From [Mycobacterium] manitobense (GTDB lineage Bacteria; Actinomycetota; Actinomycetes; Mycobacteriales; Mycobacteriaceae), in contig NZ_JACKSJ010000030.1 in NCBI RefSeq assembly GCF_025821665.1, positions 1 to 35,435 of the forward strand: 35,435 nt of DNA, read 5' to 3'. The notes beneath the pieces are model-generated. The model was not told the origin of the DNA. It saw only the letters and a list, made by a program, of their open reading frames with translations, and did no database searches. Numbering within the stretch: the first letter of the stretch is position 1; each line of letters begins with the position of its first letter. The position numbers and the translations under genes are program-made. Positions 33,077 to 35,435 of this stretch are shown in pieces.

Positions 33077-35435
33077 CTAGTCCTCGGCGTCGCCTCCTGC
33101 CGCGTCGCTGCCGCCGCGGATCAGCGCCAGCGTTCCGGCCAGTTCGTCCGGTTTGACCAGCACGTCGCGCGCCTTGGAGCCCTCGCTGGGCCCGACGATG
33201 CCGCGGGTCTCCATCAGGTCCATCAGCCGGCCCGCCTTGGCGAACCCGACGCGCAGCTTGCGCTGCAGCATCGAGGTGGAGCCGAACTGCGAGGACACCA
33301 CCAGCTCCACGGCCTGCAGGAAGACGTCCATGTCGTCGCCGATGTCGGGGTCGACGTCCTTGCGCTCACCGGCCTTCACCGCCGTGACACCCTCGGTGTA
33401 CTCCGGCTCGGCCTGCTCCTTCGTCGCGGCGACGACGGCCTGGATCTCCTCGTCGGTGATGAACGCGCCCTGCAACCGGATGGGCTTGTTGGCGCCCATC
33501 GGCAGGAACAGCCCGTCGCCCATGCCGATGAGCTTCTCGGCGCCCTGCTGGTCGAGGATCACCCGGCTGTCGGTGAGCGACGAGGTGGCGAATGCCAGCC
33601 GGGACGGCACGTTGGTCTTGATCAGACCGGTGACGACATCGACCGACGGCCGCTGGGTCGCGAGCACCAGGTGAATGCCCGCCGCGCGGGCCTTCTGGGT
33701 GATGCGCACGATCGCGTCCTCGACGTCGCGCGGCGCGGTCATCATCAGGTCGGCCAGCTCGTCGACGATGGCCAGGATGTACGGGTACGGCTTGTAGACG
33801 CGCTCGCTGCCCAGCGGCGTGCTGATCTCCCCGGTGCGCACCTTCTCGTTGAAGACGTCGATGTGCCGCACCCGGGACGCCTGCATGTCCTGGTAGCGCT
33901 GCTCCATCTCCTCGACCAGCCAGGCCAGCGCTGCGGCCGCCTTCTTGGGCTCGGTGATGATCGGGGTGATGAGGTGCGGGATGCCCTCGTAGGGGGTGAG
34001 CTCCACCATCTTCGGGTCGATCAGGATCATCCTGACCTCCTCGGGCGTGGCCCGCGCCAGCAGCGACACCAGCATGGAGTTGACGAAGCTCGACTTGCCC
34101 GAGCCGGTGGAGCCCGCCACCAGCAGGTGCGGCATCTTGGCGAGGTTCGCCGAGATCATCTCGCCCTCGATGTCCTTGCCGAGGCCGATCACCAACGGGT
34201 GGTGGTCGCGGCGGGTCTTCGGGTCGGTCAGCACGTCGGCGAGCCGGACCATCTCGCGGTCCGTGTTGGGCACCTCGATGCCCACCGCCGACTTGCCGGG
34301 GATGGGCGCCAGCATCCGCACGCTCTCGGTGGCCACCGCGTAGGCGATGTTGCGGTGCAGCGCCGTGATCTTCTCGACCTTCACGCCGGGACCCAGTTCC
34401 ACCTCGTAGCGGGTGACGGTCGGTCCGCGCGTGCACCCGGTGACGGCCGCGTCGACCTTGAACTGGTCGAGCACCGAGCTGATCGCGTCGATCATCTGGT
34501 CGTTCGCCGAACTGCGGCGCTTGGGCGGATCACCGGCGATGAGCAGGTCGAGCGGCGGCAGCACGTACGGGCCCTCGACCACCCGGTCGAGTGTCAGCGT
34601 GTCGGTGTCGGGCCGGTCCGCCTTCTTCTCCGCGGCCGGCTTCTTGCGCTTCGGCTTGGCGGCCGGTTCGGGCACCGTCGGCGCATCGCCGGCGTCCTGC
34701 GGGTCGAGCGGGTAGTTCTCCATCGGGGTGCCCGACGGCCACGCCTGCGGCTCGTCTCCGAGATAGCCGGCCGGATCGTCGTAGTAGCCGTCGGAGAAGT
34801 CCTCGGCCGCGGCGTCTTCCGGCTCGTCGTCGTAGTCGTCGTCGTACTGGTCGTACTCGTCGTCGAACTGACGGGTCCCGAACATCGCACGCACCGTGGC
34901 GGGCACCTCGCGGATCGTGGTGCCGGTGATGAGCAGCACCCCGAACAGCACGCCGATGAACAGCAGCGGCGCGGCGATCCAGGCGGTCAGCCCATCGGAC
35001 AGCGGTCCGCCGATCGCGAACCCGGCGAAGCCGGCGGCGTGCCGGCGGTCCGTCGGCGCCTGAGGCGAACCGGCCCACAGGTGCCACAGCCCCAGGGCGG
35101 GCAGCGCGATCATCGTCGCGCCGAGGATCAGCCGGGGCCGGGCCTCCGGGTCGGGTTCGCTGCGCATCAGCGTCACCGCGACGGCGACGAGCAGCACGGG
35201 CACCAGCACCACCGCGGAGCCGACGAGGGTCCGCAGGACGGTGTCGATCCATTCGCCGACCGGGCGGGCGGCGTCGAACCACGAGCCCGCGGCGATCACC
35301 ACTGCCACGCCGAGCAGCGCCAGGGCGATGCCGTCGCGGCGGTGGCCCGGCTCGATCTCGCGGGCCCGGCCGACCGACCGTGCCGTCGACCCCGCACCCC
35401 GGGCGACCATCAGCCAGCCGGCGCGTGCGCCCCGG
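33077..35435 (-). CDS. ftsK: DNA translocase FtsK, 5' partial
   Basis: Septal DNA pump that clears and dimer-resolves chromosome termini at division. The C-terminal 777 or more residues are in the window; the frame is open to the right edge (codons for GWL before the Met at 35410), and mycobacterial FtsK is about 880 residues, so the start is outside. Order: four membrane helices (ALALLGVAVVIAAGSW to LLFIGVLFGVLLITGTT), an acidic Asp/Tyr-rich linker (FDDEYDQYDDDYDDEPED), the motor with Walker A GSTGSGKSS and Walker B ILIDPKMVEL, and the C-terminal gamma winged helix (QRKLRVGFAKAGRLMDLME) that reads orientation sequences. Confidence 0.96.
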   Translation of the reverse strand, partial: RGARAGWLMVARGAGSTARSVGRAREIEPGHRRDGIALALLGVAVVIAAGSWFDAARPVGEWIDTVLRTLVGSAVVLVPVLLVAVAVTLMRSEPDPEARPRLILGATMIALPALGLWHLWAGSPQAPTDRRHAAGFAGFAIGGPLSDGLTAWIAAPLLFIGVLFGVLLITGTTIREVPATVRAMFGTRQFDDEYDQYDDDYDDEPEDAAAEDFSDGYYDDPAGYLGDEPQAWPSGTPMENYPLDPQDAGDAPTVPEPAAKPKRKKPAAEKKADRPDTDTLTLDRVVEGPYVLPPLDLLIAGDPPKRRSSANDQMIDAISSVLDQFKVDAAVTGCTRGPTVTRYEVELGPGVKVEKITALHRNIAYAVATESVRMLAPIPGKSAVGIEVPNTDREMVRLADVLTDPKTRRDHHPLVIGLGKDIEGEMISANLAKMPHLLVAGSTGSGKSSFVNSMLVSLLARATPEEVRMILIDPKMVELTPYEGIPHLITPIITEPKKAAAALAWLVEEMEQRYQDMQASRVRHIDVFNEKVRTGEISTPLGSERVYKPYPYILAIVDELADLMMTAPRDVEDAIVRITQKARAAGIHLVLATQRPSVDVVTGLIKTNVPSRLAFATSSLTDSRVILDQQGAEKLIGMGDGLFLPMGANKPIRLQGAFITDEEIQAVVAATKEQAEPEYTEGVTAVKAGERKDVDPDIGDDMDVFLQAVELVVSSQFGSTSMLQRKLRVGFAKAGRLMDLMETRGIVGPSEGSKARDVLVKPDELAGTLALIRGGSDAAGGDAED

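Noticed and set aside
1..35435. tRNA, rRNA, insertion sequences, integrases, CRISPR arrays
   Set aside because: I looked for clover-leaf arms, transposase motifs and regularly spaced repeats and saw none; every long stretch is accounted for by genes, and no gene-free stretch exceeds 300 bases.

Overview
The window looks like chromosomal DNA of a fast-growing, saprophytic mycobacterium (Mycolicibacterium / M. smegmatis-like). The base composition is very G+C rich, GTG/TTG starts and 4-bp stop/start overlaps are frequent, and the gene order miaB - recX - recA - DUF3046 - glycosyltransferase - ephG - pspM - pspA - clgR - pgsA3 - argA - ftsK follows the Rv2731-Rv2748 backbone of M. tuberculosis, with several insertions. 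Gene names are assigned by recognition of motifs and synteny; no database search was run.

Layout. (1) 1-3387: a DUF349 coiled-coil protein (5' end outside the window), then on the minus strand miaB and a small membrane protein. (2) 3480-6709: gluABCD, a complete glutamate-type ABC importer. (3) 6796-8883: an SsuD-like flavin monooxygenase and a ketopantoate-reductase-family protein. (4) 8880-11048, minus strand: recA, recX and a hypothetical protein whose start is not canonical. Upstream of recA there is both a LexA box and a RecA-independent (PafBC-type) damage promoter.

(5) 11323-25846: a single-direction, tightly packed operon of about 14.5 kb for a high-affinity (atmospheric) [NiFe]-hydrogenase of group 1h: hypA, hypB, small subunit hhyS, large subunit hhyL, a NifU/Rieske-like Fe-S protein (HhyE-like), three conserved proteins of unknown function, a 39-residue membrane microprotein, a maturation protease, hypC, hypF, a second hypC, hypD, hypE, a DUF6390-like protein and a disordered protein. 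Relative to M. tuberculosis this block sits between recA and the DUF3046 gene. HypA/B insert nickel, HypC/D/E/F build the Fe(CN)2CO group, the protease trims HhyL, and the NifU/Rieske-like protein is the best candidate for the electron outlet towards menaquinone.

(6) 25855-28967: DUF3046, a UGT-like glycosyltransferase, limonene-epoxide-hydrolase-like ephG and a DUF5313-like membrane protein. (7) 28137-30405: the envelope-stress operon clgR-pspA-pspM behind a SigE-type promoter. (8) 30441-32071: a frameshifted cinA-like gene and pgsA3, divergent from argA; both pgsA3 and argA look leaderless. (9) 32074-35435: an unknown lipoprotein and ftsK, which runs off the right edge.

Most notable: the hydrogenase operon with its uncharacterised accessory block; the Cys4 version of a Rieske-like domain; two genes (maturation protease, recX-downstream gene) whose conserved N-termini lack any standard start codon; the cinA frameshift; a large dyad ahead of the hyp operon; and an SsuD-like enzyme lacking expected active-site residues.
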